DNA from: Streptococcus oricebi
Lineage (GTDB): Bacteria > Bacillota > Bacilli > Lactobacillales > Streptococcaceae
DNA length: 64,000 nt
Reading direction: 5' to 3'
Assembly (NCBI RefSeq): GCF_017883985.1
Contig: NZ_PRDG01000002.1
Coordinates: 310,001-374,000 of the forward strand
Position numbers and translations under genes: made by a program. The notes below the pieces were generated by a model. That model had not been told where the DNA came from. It did no database searches and worked only from the letters and a program-made list of their open reading frames with translations. Of the stretch, positions 8,811 through 17,962 are shown in pieces (within the stretch, counting starts at the first letter, position 1; the number at the start of each line of letters is the position of its first letter).

Positions 8811-9686
8811 ATGATTGTCAAAGAAATTGTCAATCCGACAACTAAAGAAGTAGAAGACATGCAGGATTTGGTGGAAATTTGCCATCAAGCTGACGGAAGT
8901 TTTAGTCAGCCTTATCTGGCAACGACTTACAATGTGGATAGAAGCATGCCTGCTTTTCTACTAGCTTATGAAGCAGAGAATCTAGTCGCCTTTGCCTATC
9001 TCTATGCTGATGAGCCACATGAGGCAGAAGTTAGCCTTTATGTTCGACCAAGCCATCGTAGACAGGGTTTGATGACCTCGCTTTTGGAAAAGTTAGACGA
9101 TTTGGCTGCCCGCTATGTCTTGACTGATTTGGAATTTGTGACAGAAAAAGTTTTCCTAGCTAGTCAGCCAGATTTTTGTGCTAATTGCCAACTGAGCCTC
9201 CTAGACGGAAGTGAAATTTGGCTGACCCAAACCTCTAAAAGGTACGATGATTTGGAGGAAAATCCTGCCCTAGCGCTTAAGCAGGCAGACGCTAGTATGA
9301 TTGAGGAGATTGCTAGCTTTCAGTCAGAGGCTTTTGCTGATGATATTAAGACGGCCCGTCTCTATGCCCAGCAGTCAGTGGAAAATCCCGCTACTCTCTT
9401 ATATGTCCTTTCCTATAAGGAGCGACTTATCGGCTCAGCTACAGTAGATAGTTCAGACAAGGTCAATCACCTTTTTGGCCTAGCTATTGATGAGAAATAT
9501 CAGGGGCAAGGCTTTGGAACCTATCTAATGAAAAGTCTTATCAATGATTTGCAGGAAAAAAACAATTGGGATTTCCAAATCGTCGTTGAAGAAGAGAATC
9601 AAGCAGCCCGCAAACTCTATGGCAAATTAGGCTTTGTTGAACGCACAGAGGTTGTTTATCTAAAAAAAGATAATCTCCCAGTTTAA
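8811..9686 (+). CDS. GNAT family N-acetyltransferase (two GNAT modules)
   Basis: 291 aa, cytoplasmic. Two acetyl-CoA folds are in tandem. The N-terminal one carries LYVRPSHRRQGLMTSLLEKLDD at about 76-97. The C-terminal one carries LAIDEKYQGQGFGTYLMKSL at about 223-242 and ends with VVEEENQAARKLYGKLGF. The Q/RxxGxG/A pyrophosphate-binding loops are RRQGLM and QGQGFG, the second being closest to consensus. CAGGAG lies 4 bases upstream of the ATG. The acceptor substrate cannot be told from sequence. Confidence 0.85.
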   Translation: MIVKEIVNPTTKEVEDMQDLVEICHQADGSFSQPYLATTYNVDRSMPAFLLAYEAENLVAFAYLYADEPHEAEVSLYVRPSHRRQGLMTSLLEKLDDLAARYVLTDLEFVTEKVFLASQPDFCANCQLSLLDGSEIWLTQTSKRYDDLEENPALALKQADASMIEEIASFQSEAFADDIKTARLYAQQSVENPATLLYVLSYKERLIGSATVDSSDKVNHLFGLAIDEKYQGQGFGTYLMKSLINDLQEKNNWDFQIVVEEENQAARKLYGKLGFVERTEVVYLKKDNLPV

Positions 9687-9706
9687 TAAAACTGGGAGAT
9701 TTTTTA
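9672..9706. terminator. Bidirectional terminator between convergent genes
   Basis: AATCTCCCAGTTT and AAACTGGGAGATT form a perfect stem with A-rich and T-rich flanks on both sides. It closes the acetyltransferase on the plus strand and the repeat-protein operon on the minus strand, overlapping the ends of both genes. Confidence 0.8.
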
Positions 9707-10687
9707 TATTTGGGTCGCTACCCCGTCTTGGTCGAGCTGGTAGGTTTTGTCGTAATATTGAATGGTTTGATTGGTCAGAAGTTGGCCGTTATCGTCGAAA
9801 TAATAAAGTTTTCCGTCGATGGTTGCTAGTTCATTACGGATTTGGGTTGGATAAGTGTGTCCCTGGTCTTGGAAATACATCTTCTTGCCGTCAACGACTT
9901 GCCAGCCAGAGGCTAATTGTCCGTCCTCTGTTACAAAAACACGTCCGCCACTGAATTTTCCAAGGCTATACTGTCCGAGAGTGTTTCTCTTGGCCTCGCC
10001 GGTATGAAGGTCGAAGTAGTAGTAACGCCCGTCAAATTCTTTGATGTTGCCCTTGATTTGGTGTCCGCGCTCGTCGAAATAAAGTCTTTGTCCATTGATA
10101 GTCTGCCAGCCAGTCACCTTTTGCCCCTCATTGTCCAGATAGATAAAGTGGCTGAAGTCTGACATATAGCGGCTGATTGGGATATAGACATAGTAAAATT
10201 GATTTTTGCGCAGGCGCCCATTTTCATCAAAGTAGTATTCTTTACCGTCAATAGTGGCCTTTTCATTGGCATACATGCGGCCGCTATCCTTATCAAAATA
10301 GTAGCTATCGCCGCCAAAGTTGACAAATTTGCCCTTGGCTTGTCTGCCCTCTGGGTCAAAGTAGAGCTGAACCCCGTCAATAACCTGCCAGCCGGTCGCT
10401 TTCTGATTTTGACTATTGTAGTAGTACCAGTTGCCGTCGGCGCCGCTCACAAAGCGATTGCTACTAGGTACTGGCTCTGGGGCTGGGACTAGGCTAGTGG
10501 CTCTCTCGGTTTGGCTCGAGTCTATGCCTTCTATGGTAATGGTCTGGCCTTGCTCGGTTTCCTTTATTGCTTGGCTTTCCTCTGCTAGAATGACTCTACT
10601 GCTAGCTAAGGTCAGCAATATACTAACAGCCAGTAGGTAGGGGAGTTTTTGCTTTCTTATCTCTTGGAAAATCATTTTTTGCTTCAT
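9704..10687 (-). CDS. Secreted glucan-binding repeat protein, small (third in operon)
   Basis: 327 aa. A signal peptide spans about 1-35 (LPYLLAVSILLTLASSRVILAE), followed by a short linker and then about 12 aromatic 20-residue repeats such as GWQVIDGVQLYFDPEGRQAKG and GKEYYFDENGRLRKN. These match the cell-wall/glucan-binding repeats found at the C-terminus of streptococcal glucosyltransferases; no catalytic domain, LPXTG or transmembrane anchor is present. It ends GVATQI, a usual close for such repeats. GAGGAG lies upstream of the ATG. Last of three co-directional genes, 50 bases after the second. Choline binding is the alternative ligand, but the repeat type favours glucan. Confidence 0.85.
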   Translation of the reverse strand: MKQKMIFQEIRKQKLPYLLAVSILLTLASSRVILAEESQAIKETEQGQTITIEGIDSSQTERATSLVPAPEPVPSSNRFVSGADGNWYYYNSQNQKATGWQVIDGVQLYFDPEGRQAKGKFVNFGGDSYYFDKDSGRMYANEKATIDGKEYYFDENGRLRKNQFYYVYIPISRYMSDFSHFIYLDNEGQKVTGWQTINGQRLYFDERGHQIKGNIKEFDGRYYYFDLHTGEAKRNTLGQYSLGKFSGGRVFVTEDGQLASGWQVVDGKKMYFQDQGHTYPTQIRNELATIDGKLYYFDDNGQLLTNQTIQYYDKTYQLDQDGVATQI

Positions 10688-10737
10688 CTTTTCTCCTCTC
10701 TTTTGCCTTGTGAAGGGCAGGGGCTTACTTGAGTTCC

Positions 10738-12351
10738 TTAAACCAAGCTTGCCACTCCGTCCTTATCTATTTGATAATTTTTTCCTTCATAGCTCAGGCT
10801 ACGATTGGTCCAGAGTTCGCCGCTGGTGGGATCGAAGTAGTAGGATTTTCCTTCGATTACAATCAGTTTTCCTCTGACTTGTACAGGCGCTTTTATCGAG
10901 CTATCTGGAAAAATGTGGAAATACATTTTCTTGCCGTCAATGGTTTGCCAACCAGAGACAGACTTACCGTTAGCATCGAAATACATGTAGACTCCTAAAT
11001 CTCTTCTTCCTGCATAGAAGGGGATATGCTCCAACCAGAATGTGAAATCATAGATTCGGCGGAATTGATTGCGTACTAGCTCACCGCTTTCATCGTCGTA
11101 ATAATTATAGTTGTCACCGATTTCAGTTCTGACAACATGCCCTTTAGCTTGCATACCACTTCTATAAAAATAGTATTCTTTTCCATCAATGGTTTGATAG
11201 CCAGTCGCAGTGGCACCATCGCCACCTAGATAGTACCAATACTTATAGTAATATTTGTAATAGGAATCGAAATGAGGGCTTTGGACGAAACGATTAGTCC
11301 ACATTTGACCGTTATCTTGGTCAAAGTAATAATTTTTGCCATTATCATAGATAAAGTCTCCCTTGACCTGACTGCCGTCTTTACGGAAGTACATTTTCTT
11401 TCCGTCAATGGTCTGCCAACCAGTGACCCGTTCTTGCTTATCATTATAATAGTACCATTTTCCATTAGCGTCTTGGTAAAAGCTATTTGCTTTTGGTAAA
11501 CCCTTGGTTTCAATCACTTCTCCGGTCTGTTGGTCTGCTGAAATCAGCTTTCCGTCCTCGCCAAGGATTGTTCCTTTCAGTTGCTCTCCTGAACTGTTGA
11601 AGTAGTATTTCTTGCCATCAATTGTTTGGTAACCCGTAAGAGGAGTGCCGTCCGTTCCTAGATAGTACCAGTTGGTAAAACTCTTATAATGGTCATTAGA
11701 ACCGGGTTTATAAATAAAGCGGTTGGTCCAGAGTTCGCCTGTGTCTTGATCGAAATAATATTTTTTGCCATTGTCATAGATAAAGTCTCCCTTGACCTGG
11801 CTGCCGTCCACGCGGAAGTACATTTTCTTTCCTTCAATGGTCTGCCAGCCAGTGACTGGTTCTTGCTTGTCCTTATAGTAGTACCAGTTTCCATCAGCCC
11901 CTTGATAGAAGCCATTTGCCTTAGGAGCCTGGTCGGAAGCCTCTCTAGCCAGTGCTTTATCCAGCTTTTCTGAATCTTCTTCGGTCTTTTCTTGGGCCTT
12001 TAGCTCTTCGCTTTCTTGCTCTTGGGGAGCATTTTGACTTTCTGCTGTGTCTGTCACCTTGCTTTCGGCTTCTTGCTCTCCATCTTGTGCCTGTTCATTC
12101 CTTCGCTTGTCCCTTTCTGTCTGGCCTGCTTCAAGCCCGACAGAATTTTCAGTTTCTTCTTGGCTTGCTTGTGTATTTGCGACGGGGTCCTCTTGGCTAG
12201 CACTTTGACTTTGTTCAGTAATTGCCTCCCCTTGCTGGATTTGGTCTGCTAGAAGGGGATTGCTAGTAGCCAAGCTAGCAAGGAGACTGGCTGCCAAAAA
12301 ATAGCCAGCTTTTTTGGAGGGAAGGAATCTTAAAAGATCTTTTTTATCCAT
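10738..12351 (-). CDS. Secreted glucan-binding repeat protein, middle (second in operon)
   Basis: 537 aa from the ATG at 12351, which has AAAGAGGT at good spacing; the frame extends 10 codons further to a TTG, but that lacks support. The signal peptide is residues 1-35 (KAGYFLAASLLASLATSNPLLA). A Gln/Glu-rich, low-complexity linker runs to about 150. Then come repeats of the glucosyltransferase type, with modules starting KANGFYQGADGNWYYY and KANSFYQDANGKWYYY, and GWQT(I)DGKKMYF, YYFDQDTGELWTNRF and GYQTIDGKKYYF units. No enzyme domain and no sortase motif. It probably binds extracellular glucan or wall polymer and aids adhesion or matrix cohesion. Its last 100 bases nearly duplicate the end of the large upstream paralog. 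Confidence 0.85.
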   Translation of the reverse strand: MDKKDLLRFLPSKKAGYFLAASLLASLATSNPLLADQIQQGEAITEQSQSASQEDPVANTQASQEETENSVGLEAGQTERDKRRNEQAQDGEQEAESKVTDTAESQNAPQEQESEELKAQEKTEEDSEKLDKALAREASDQAPKANGFYQGADGNWYYYKDKQEPVTGWQTIEGKKMYFRVDGSQVKGDFIYDNGKKYYFDQDTGELWTNRFIYKPGSNDHYKSFTNWYYLGTDGTPLTGYQTIDGKKYYFNSSGEQLKGTILGEDGKLISADQQTGEVIETKGLPKANSFYQDANGKWYYYNDKQERVTGWQTIDGKKMYFRKDGSQVKGDFIYDNGKNYYFDQDNGQMWTNRFVQSPHFDSYYKYYYKYWYYLGGDGATATGYQTIDGKEYYFYRSGMQAKGHVVRTEIGDNYNYYDDESGELVRNQFRRIYDFTFWLEHIPFYAGRRDLGVYMYFDANGKSVSGWQTIDGKKMYFHIFPDSSIKAPVQVRGKLIVIEGKSYYFDPTSGELWTNRSLSYEGKNYQIDKDGVASLV

Positions 12352-12408
12352 TTTTATACCTCTTTTCCTTTGAAAAAACAAGGGACTCCTTTGAGCCCCT
12401 TGTCAAGC

Positions 12409-15400
12409 TTATTGAACCAAGGTCGCTACCCCGTCCTTATCTATTTGATAATTTTTCCCTTCATAGCTCAGGCTACGATTGGTCCAAAGTTCGCCGCTAG
12501 CAGGATCGAAGTAGTAGGATTTGCCCCCGATTTCAATCAGTTGTCCTTTGACTTGTGCATAGGGTGCATTGGTATCGAAATAGTACTTGCTACCGTTGAT
12601 TACTTGAAATCCGCTTTTTTTGCTTCCTTTTTCGTCAAAATAGTACCAATTCCCTTGTTCGTCGCTAGCAAAGGTGTTGATTTGCTTGATTTCAGTCGCT
12701 TTTCCGTCTTTATCTATTTGATAAATTTTGCCGTAGTAATTGATACGAGTATCTTTGACTAGCTGTCCGTCTTTGTCAAAGTAGCTGTAAGTGTTGTTGC
12801 GGTAATCACCGATTTGAACCACTGCATCACGAACAATTTCACCGCTTCCCCCATCCAAATAGTACTTCTTGCCGTTTACAGTAACGTAATCTCCTTTGAC
12901 TTGTCTGAAACGTTCAGTGAAGTAGAGACGTTGTCCCTTGATTGTTTGCCAACCAGTCACTGGTTTTCCATTTTCATCGAAATAATACCAATATTGTTTA
13001 TGACTTAGATAAAAAGTATTTTTCTTGTTAGTGGGCAAAGTCTCGTCTAAATCTTCATCCACAGCAGTAGCAACACCGTTTTCATCTATTCGATAGTCTT
13101 TATTTTTATAATAGACATTTTGATTGGTCACCATTTCACCCGTGTCTTCGTCAAAGTAGTAGAGTTTTCCGTCAATTTTAAGAATTTTCCCTTTGACTTG
13201 GAGGTAAATCCTTCCTTCACCAGCATCGGAAAATTGCTCGAAATACATCTTTTTGCCATCAATAGTTTGCCAGCCACGAGCAATCTTTCCATCAGCATCT
13301 AGATAAATATAGCCATTGAGATAAGGAGCGTAGGTGTTGAAGGAACGAGCTCCTACATAGTGGAAATCATTACGAACGAGTTCACCAGTGTCTCTATCGT
13401 AAAATGAATATCTGTCATCCTCATTTAGCCAGGCAACTCCTTTTAGTTGCTTTCCCTTGTTGTAGAAGCGATATTCTTTCCCGTCAATGATTTGCGGACC
13501 GGTCAGGGCAGCACCGTCACTACCTAGATAGTACCAGTCGGTATAGTTGGCGCGGAACTCTTCATTGCGTTCAAGCTTGCCAGCAAAGCGATTGGTCCAC
13601 ATTTCTCCGCTGTCTTGGTCAAAGTAGTATCGCTTGCTATCAATGTCGATAAATTCTCCCTTGACCTGACTGCCGTCCTCGCGGAAGTACATTTTTTTGC
13701 CGTCAATGGTTTGCCAACCCTTAACGAGTTCGAGCTTATCATTGATATAATACCATTTTCCGTCAGCTCTTTGGTTGAAACTGTTAGCCTTTGGCCACTG
13801 ATCTTTTTCAAGGATTTTTCCACTTTGTTCATCAGTTAAAACAGTTTTTCCCTCATGGTCAAAGCCTTGACCTTTTAGCTGTTTTCCTTCTTGGTTGAAA
13901 TAATAGTGAATATTATCGATGGTTTGATAGCCTTTGAGGGCCTTGCCGTCAGCTCCTAGGTAATACCAAGCCGCCTCTTTATATTTCCATTTTTCGTAAC
14001 TATAGACAAAACGATTGGTCACCATTTCGCTAGTGTCTGGATCAAAATAATAAATGTCTTGGTCTATTTTTACGATGTTTCCTTGCTCTGCGTAGCCACT
14101 CTCATCAAAATAAAATGTCTTTCCGTCAATAGTTTGAAGACCAGTAAGAGCTTTGCCGTCCTTATCTAGATAAGCAATGATAGCGCCGTTATTGCGACGA
14201 AGAAATTGATTATGGAGAAGCTGCCCCTTTTCATCAAAGTAATAATTATCATTATCGATTTCGACAAATCGGCCTTGAGCCATTTCACCATCTTTTAGAA
14301 AATAATAGGTCTTGTTGCCAATGGTATGATAACCTCCTGCTAAAGCTTTCCCATCGGCACCGAAGTAGTAGGTTCCATGATAATCAGTAACCTTAAATTG
14401 GTTGGTTAAAGCTTCTCCGGTCTCCTTAGAAAAATAATAGGTACCGCTATCAAGTTTAAAAAGAATGTTCCTGTATAATCTGCCCTTATCATCAAAATAA
14501 TAAACTTTACCATCAATCGTCTGTAAGTCTTTGACTTTCTCACCCTTGTCATCGTAGTAATAGTAGCCATCATCTTCTTTGACAAAGCCTTTTTTCTGTT
14601 CTTCAGCTTGCTCAACGATTTCGCCTGTTTCTTCGTTTGATGAAATAGTGTTTCCGTCTTGGTCAAGGCCCGTTCCTTTTAGCAGTTTGCCGTCTGGAGC
14701 AAAGTAGTATTTCTTGCCATCAATAGTCTGGTAGCCGTTTGCCCGCTTTCCATCAGCATCAAAGTAGTAGGTGTTCCATCCAATTTGGAAAAATCCACCC
14801 TTGAGTTGTTCACCTTGGAGGAAGTACCATTTCTTGCCGTCCACTTCGTAGAAACCATTAGCTAACTCACTTTTTTCGTTGACATAATATTTTTTACCCT
14901 TGTAATCAGTGACGAAAGCATTTTTCGCAGTGATATTGCTAGCGCGTCCCTTGTCATCTGTCTGATAAAGGATGCCGTATCTTTCGATGATTTGATTTTT
15001 GAGGATTTGTCCATCTTGGTCAAAGCCCAAGAAACCTTTTTCTGAGTCGAGATAGGCTGTCTGGTCGCGAGCGATTTCACCGTCGTCTTTGGTCAGGTAA
15101 TACTCCTTGCCATCGCGCTTGATAAACTCTCCTTCAAGTCGTCTGCCGTCTTCCTTAAAGAAGTATTCTTTGCCTTCAATGGTTTGCCAACCAGTGACTT
15201 TTTGGCCATTGGCATCAAAGTAGTAGGTATGTCTCTTATTGCTAGTATAAAAACTATTTTTTAAATCATTTGGAATTTCCTCGGGAGCCACTTCATTGGT
15301 CAGACTGGCTACGCCGTTTTCGTCTACTTTATAAACCTGGTCATTATAGACAACCTTGCGGTTGGTCACTAATGACCCATTCTTATCAAAATAGTAGTCC

Positions 15401-16287
15401 TTGCCATCAATCTTCCAGATTTCACCGCGGACTTGGCGGATATTGTTATAGCTACCATCGGTAAAGTATGTCTTTTTCCCATCGATGACCTGCCAGCCGG
15501 TTACAGCGTTTCCATCGGCATCGAAATAAACCCAAGAGCCCTTGATAATGCGGGTAGGTGGGAAATTTTTATAAGTGATTTGAACAAAACGATTTTTTAC
15601 TTTTTCTCCATTTTCATCATAGTAGTGATAGGTTTTTGCTAGATGAGTAGTGTCATCCAGAATCTCGATAAACCTGTCTTTTACCTGTCTACCAGTAGAA
15701 TTGAAGTAGTAAATCTTGCCATCAATGGTGGCCTCTGTATCGGTAGCCATGCGACCGCTGTCCTTGTCGAAATAGTAGTTGCTACCATCGATTGTCACAA
15801 GTTGGTCTTTTACTTGCTTGCCATTCTCGTCAAAGTAATAGCTATTGCCGTTTTCGGTGATGAGGCCTGTCTTTTTCTCTGTCTTTTCCGGACTAGCTTC
15901 TTTTGCTTTTTCATCACTGGTCTCTTTGGCCTCTTCAGGCTTAGCTGGCGCCTGCGCCTCTTTTTCTTTAGGCCCTGCTTCAGCGGCCTGGGAATCATTT
16001 AGGGGAGTCTTTTCTTCCTCTTGGTTTTTTACTTCCTGCTCAGCTTTGGTTTCTGCGGGATTTTCCTGGGTAGCTTCCAAATCTTGGCCCGGATCAGCTT
16101 GGATTCCTATTTGCTCACTCGGGGCGGTCTGGACTTCTTGGACTTGTGCCTCTGTTTGGCTGGCCTTGTCCTCAGCCTGGACAGCTCCTGCACCGGCTAG
16201 GGCAGTTAAAGCGATTGCAGCAGTGCTAGCAATGGTGACCCATTGTTTTTTCACCTTGTGCAACTTAAAGCGTGTGATTACTTTCAT
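12409..16287 (-). CDS. Very large secreted glucan-binding repeat protein (first in operon)
   Basis: 1292 aa. The N-terminus RFKLHKVKKQWVTIASTAAI resembles the KxYKxGKxW-type signal of streptococcal glucosyltransferases, with cleavage expected after GAVQA at about 38. A Glu/Ala/Lys-rich linker occupies about 38-140. The remainder, some 1150 residues, is an array of roughly 20-residue aromatic repeats (YYFDENGKQVKD, GWQTIDGKKMYF, GELWTNR, GYQTIDGKKYYF) grouped into larger units ending in ENGVAS/ENGVAT. There is no glycosyl-hydrolase 70 or other catalytic core, so this is a binding protein, not a glucansucrase. It has a consensus promoter upstream and leads the operon; the second gene follows after 57 bases. 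Confidence 0.87.
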   Translation of the reverse strand: MKVITRFKLHKVKKQWVTIASTAAIALTALAGAGAVQAEDKASQTEAQVQEVQTAPSEQIGIQADPGQDLEATQENPAETKAEQEVKNQEEEKTPLNDSQAAEAGPKEKEAQAPAKPEEAKETSDEKAKEASPEKTEKKTGLITENGNSYYFDENGKQVKDQLVTIDGSNYYFDKDSGRMATDTEATIDGKIYYFNSTGRQVKDRFIEILDDTTHLAKTYHYYDENGEKVKNRFVQITYKNFPPTRIIKGSWVYFDADGNAVTGWQVIDGKKTYFTDGSYNNIRQVRGEIWKIDGKDYYFDKNGSLVTNRKVVYNDQVYKVDENGVASLTNEVAPEEIPNDLKNSFYTSNKRHTYYFDANGQKVTGWQTIEGKEYFFKEDGRRLEGEFIKRDGKEYYLTKDDGEIARDQTAYLDSEKGFLGFDQDGQILKNQIIERYGILYQTDDKGRASNITAKNAFVTDYKGKKYYVNEKSELANGFYEVDGKKWYFLQGEQLKGGFFQIGWNTYYFDADGKRANGYQTIDGKKYYFAPDGKLLKGTGLDQDGNTISSNEETGEIVEQAEEQKKGFVKEDDGYYYYDDKGEKVKDLQTIDGKVYYFDDKGRLYRNILFKLDSGTYYFSKETGEALTNQFKVTDYHGTYYFGADGKALAGGYHTIGNKTYYFLKDGEMAQGRFVEIDNDNYYFDEKGQLLHNQFLRRNNGAIIAYLDKDGKALTGLQTIDGKTFYFDESGYAEQGNIVKIDQDIYYFDPDTSEMVTNRFVYSYEKWKYKEAAWYYLGADGKALKGYQTIDNIHYYFNQEGKQLKGQGFDHEGKTVLTDEQSGKILEKDQWPKANSFNQRADGKWYYINDKLELVKGWQTIDGKKMYFREDGSQVKGEFIDIDSKRYYFDQDSGEMWTNRFAGKLERNEEFRANYTDWYYLGSDGAALTGPQIIDGKEYRFYNKGKQLKGVAWLNEDDRYSFYDRDTGELVRNDFHYVGARSFNTYAPYLNGYIYLDADGKIARGWQTIDGKKMYFEQFSDAGEGRIYLQVKGKILKIDGKLYYFDEDTGEMVTNQNVYYKNKDYRIDENGVATAVDEDLDETLPTNKKNTFYLSHKQYWYYFDENGKPVTGWQTIKGQRLYFTERFRQVKGDYVTVNGKKYYLDGGSGEIVRDAVVQIGDYRNNTYSYFDKDGQLVKDTRINYYGKIYQIDKDGKATEIKQINTFASDEQGNWYYFDEKGSKKSGFQVINGSKYYFDTNAPYAQVKGQLIEIGGKSYYFDPASGELWTNRSLSYEGKNYQIDKDGVATLVQ

Positions 16288-16360
16288 TTTTTCCTCCTTA
16301 TGTGGTGATGAAAGTCTTCAAGGACTGTGCGATAGAAATAGTCCTCCCCTTTAAATAGCC

Positions 16361-16382
16361 ATTTCTATTTTCCAATAGAAAT
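16361..16382. promoter_or_regulatory. Perfect inverted repeat in leader of glucan-binding operon
   Basis: ATTTCTATT and AATAGAAAT form a 9-base perfect inverted repeat around TTCC. On the minus strand it lies just downstream of the predicted transcription start and about 75 bases ahead of the start codon. It could be an operator or an RNA hairpin; no T-run follows on the minus strand, so a terminator is unlikely. Confidence 0.5.
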
Positions 16383-16402
16383 TCCATAGAATTTCTTTAC
16401 AT

Positions 16403-16431
16403 ATTATAATATGAGATACTTTGAATGTCAA
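16403..16431 (-). promoter_or_regulatory. Consensus sigma-A promoter of the glucan-binding operon
   Basis: On the minus strand TTGACA (16431-16426) and TATAAT (16408-16403) are separated by exactly 17 bases. Both hexamers match the consensus fully. No other promoter is evident in the 27- and 50-base gaps between open frames downstream. Confidence 0.8.
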
Positions 16432-16552
16432 AGTAAAAATATTGATATATTATAGTTAGCAATAAATAGAGGTCTAGCCCACTGGAAGTTTTGTAAATAG
16501 GAGCTAGTCAGCCCTTTCTAGCTGGAGGATTTTGTTATGGGGGCTTTTATGA

Positions 16553-16558
16553 TATAAT
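16553..16558 (+). promoter_or_regulatory. -10 element of the LysR-lspA-rluD operon
   Basis: TATAAT lies 28 bases upstream of the LysR start. The -35 region (TTTTGT at 16530-16535) is weak, so an activator or extended contact may be needed. Confidence 0.5.
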
Positions 16559-16586
16559 ATAGCCATACTTTAAAGAGGAATGAGTC

Positions 16587-17489
16587 ATGAATATTCAACA
16601 ATTACGTTATGTAGTCGCCATTGCCAATAGTGGGACCTTTCGAGAGGCGGCAGAAAAGATGTATGTCAGCCAGCCTAGCCTGTCCATTTCTGTCAGGGAT
16701 TTGGAGAAGGAATTGGGTTTTAAGATTTTTCGCCGGACCAGTAGCGGGACCTTTTTGACCCGTAAGGGCATGGAATTTTATGAAAAGGCCCACGAATTGG
16801 TCAAGGGCTTTGATATTTTCCAAAATCAATATGCCAATCCAGAAGAGGAAAGAGATGAGTTTTCCATCGCCAGTCAACACTATGACTTTCTCCCTCCTTT
16901 GATAACAGCCTTTTCAAAGAAGTATCCTAATGATAAGAACTTTCGGATTTTTGAATCAACCACCGTTCAAATTTTAGATGAGGTGGCCCAAGGGCATAGC
17001 GAAATCGGTATCATCTATCTCAATGAGCAGAATCGCAAGGGTGTGATGCAAAGAATCAATAAGTTGGGCTTAGAAGTGGTTGAGCTTATTCCCTTTAAGA
17101 CCCATATCTATCTAAGGAAAAACCATCCCCTAGTCCAAAAGGAGCAGGTGACCTTGGAGGACTTGGTCGGTCTTCCGACCGTTCGTTTTACCCAGGAGAA
17201 GGACGAATACCTCTATTACTCTGAGAACTTTGTCGATACCAAGGATAGTTGCCAGATTTTCAATGTGACCGATCGGGCTACCTTGAATGGGATTTTGGAG
17301 CGGACCGATGCCTATGCTACGGGTTCAGGCTTTTTGGACAGCAACAGTGTTCATGGGATTACTGTTATCAAGCTGGACGACCATAGGGATAATCGTATGG
17401 TCTATGTCAAGCGAGAAGATGTAGACTTGAGCTCTGTCGGCCAGGCCTTTGTGGCTGAAATGGCTACCTATTTTCAGGAGAAGGACTAG
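16587..17489 (+). CDS. LysR-family transcriptional regulator (CpsY/MtaR-like)
   Basis: 300 aa. The N-terminal winged helix-turn-helix ([33 protein letters not shown]) is classical LysR, and a substrate-binding domain follows from about residue 90. Upstream of lspA and rluD it matches the position of the streptococcal regulator known as CpsY, MtaR or MetR, linked to methionine uptake and stress; that role is inferred from position and N-terminal similarity. GAGGAA precedes the ATG. lspA begins 5 bases after the stop, so they are probably co-transcribed. Confidence 0.9.
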   Translation: MNIQQLRYVVAIANSGTFREAAEKMYVSQPSLSISVRDLEKELGFKIFRRTSSGTFLTRKGMEFYEKAHELVKGFDIFQNQYANPEEERDEFSIASQHYDFLPPLITAFSKKYPNDKNFRIFESTTVQILDEVAQGHSEIGIIYLNEQNRKGVMQRINKLGLEVVELIPFKTHIYLRKNHPLVQKEQVTLEDLVGLPTVRFTQEKDEYLYYSENFVDTKDSCQIFNVTDRATLNGILERTDAYATGSGFLDSNSVHGITVIKLDDHRDNRMVYVKREDVDLSSVGQAFVAEMATYFQEKD

Positions 17490-17494
17490 GATTT

Positions 17495-17962
17495 ATGAAT
17501 AGAAAAATACTTTTCCCCTTGCTGGGCCTAGTCCTGATTGGCTTGGATCAGTTGGTTAAATTGGCTGTTGTCAAGTACATCTCTCTGGGTCAGGTCAAGC
17601 CCTTTCTCCCTTCAATTATGAGTCTAACCTATCTGCAAAATCGAGGGGCTGCCTTTTCAATCCTGGAAAATCAGCAGGGCCTCTTTACGATTATTACCCT
17701 CTTGGTTCTAGCAGGGGCTGGCTGGTACTTTATCAAGCAAATCAAGGGCAGTCTCTGGCTCTTGTCAGGTCTCCTTTTGATTATAGCAGGAGGCCTGGGC
17801 AATTTTATTGACCGTCTGCGTCAGGGTTTTGTCGTGGATATGTTCCAATTTGATTTTGTAAATTTTGCGGTCTTTAATCTAGCAGATACCTATCTGACCT
17901 TTGGAGTCTTGATTCTCCTCTTGGTCCTTGTGAAAGAGGAAATAAATGAAAATAAAAATTGA
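17495..17962 (+). CDS. lspA: Lipoprotein signal peptidase II
   Basis: 155 aa integral membrane aspartyl protease that removes signal peptides from lipoproteins after lipid attachment. Four transmembrane segments are evident. The catalytic aspartates are in VVDMF (Asp115) and FNLADTYL (Asp131), preceded by [10 protein letters not shown]. The stop overlaps the rluD-type gene by 17 bases. A substrate candidate is the lipoprotein at 48497. Confidence 0.96.
   Translation: MNRKILFPLLGLVLIGLDQLVKLAVVKYISLGQVKPFLPSIMSLTYLQNRGAAFSILENQQGLFTIITLLVLAGAGWYFIKQIKGSLWLLSGLLLIIAGGLGNFIDRLRQGFVVDMFQFDFVNFAVFNLADTYLTFGVLILLLVLVKEEINENKN

Noticed and set aside
11226..15998. Many open frames of 60-170 codons on the plus strand opposite the glucan-binding genes
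   Set aside because: They mirror the repetitive minus-strand genes, lack ribosome sites and share the repeat periodicity; they are antisense shadows.
9704..16287. Choline-binding proteins
   Set aside because: The repeats resemble the glucosyltransferase type (GWQTIDGKKMYF, GELWTNRF) more than pneumococcal choline-binding modules; ligand remains to be tested, so this is a preference and not proof.
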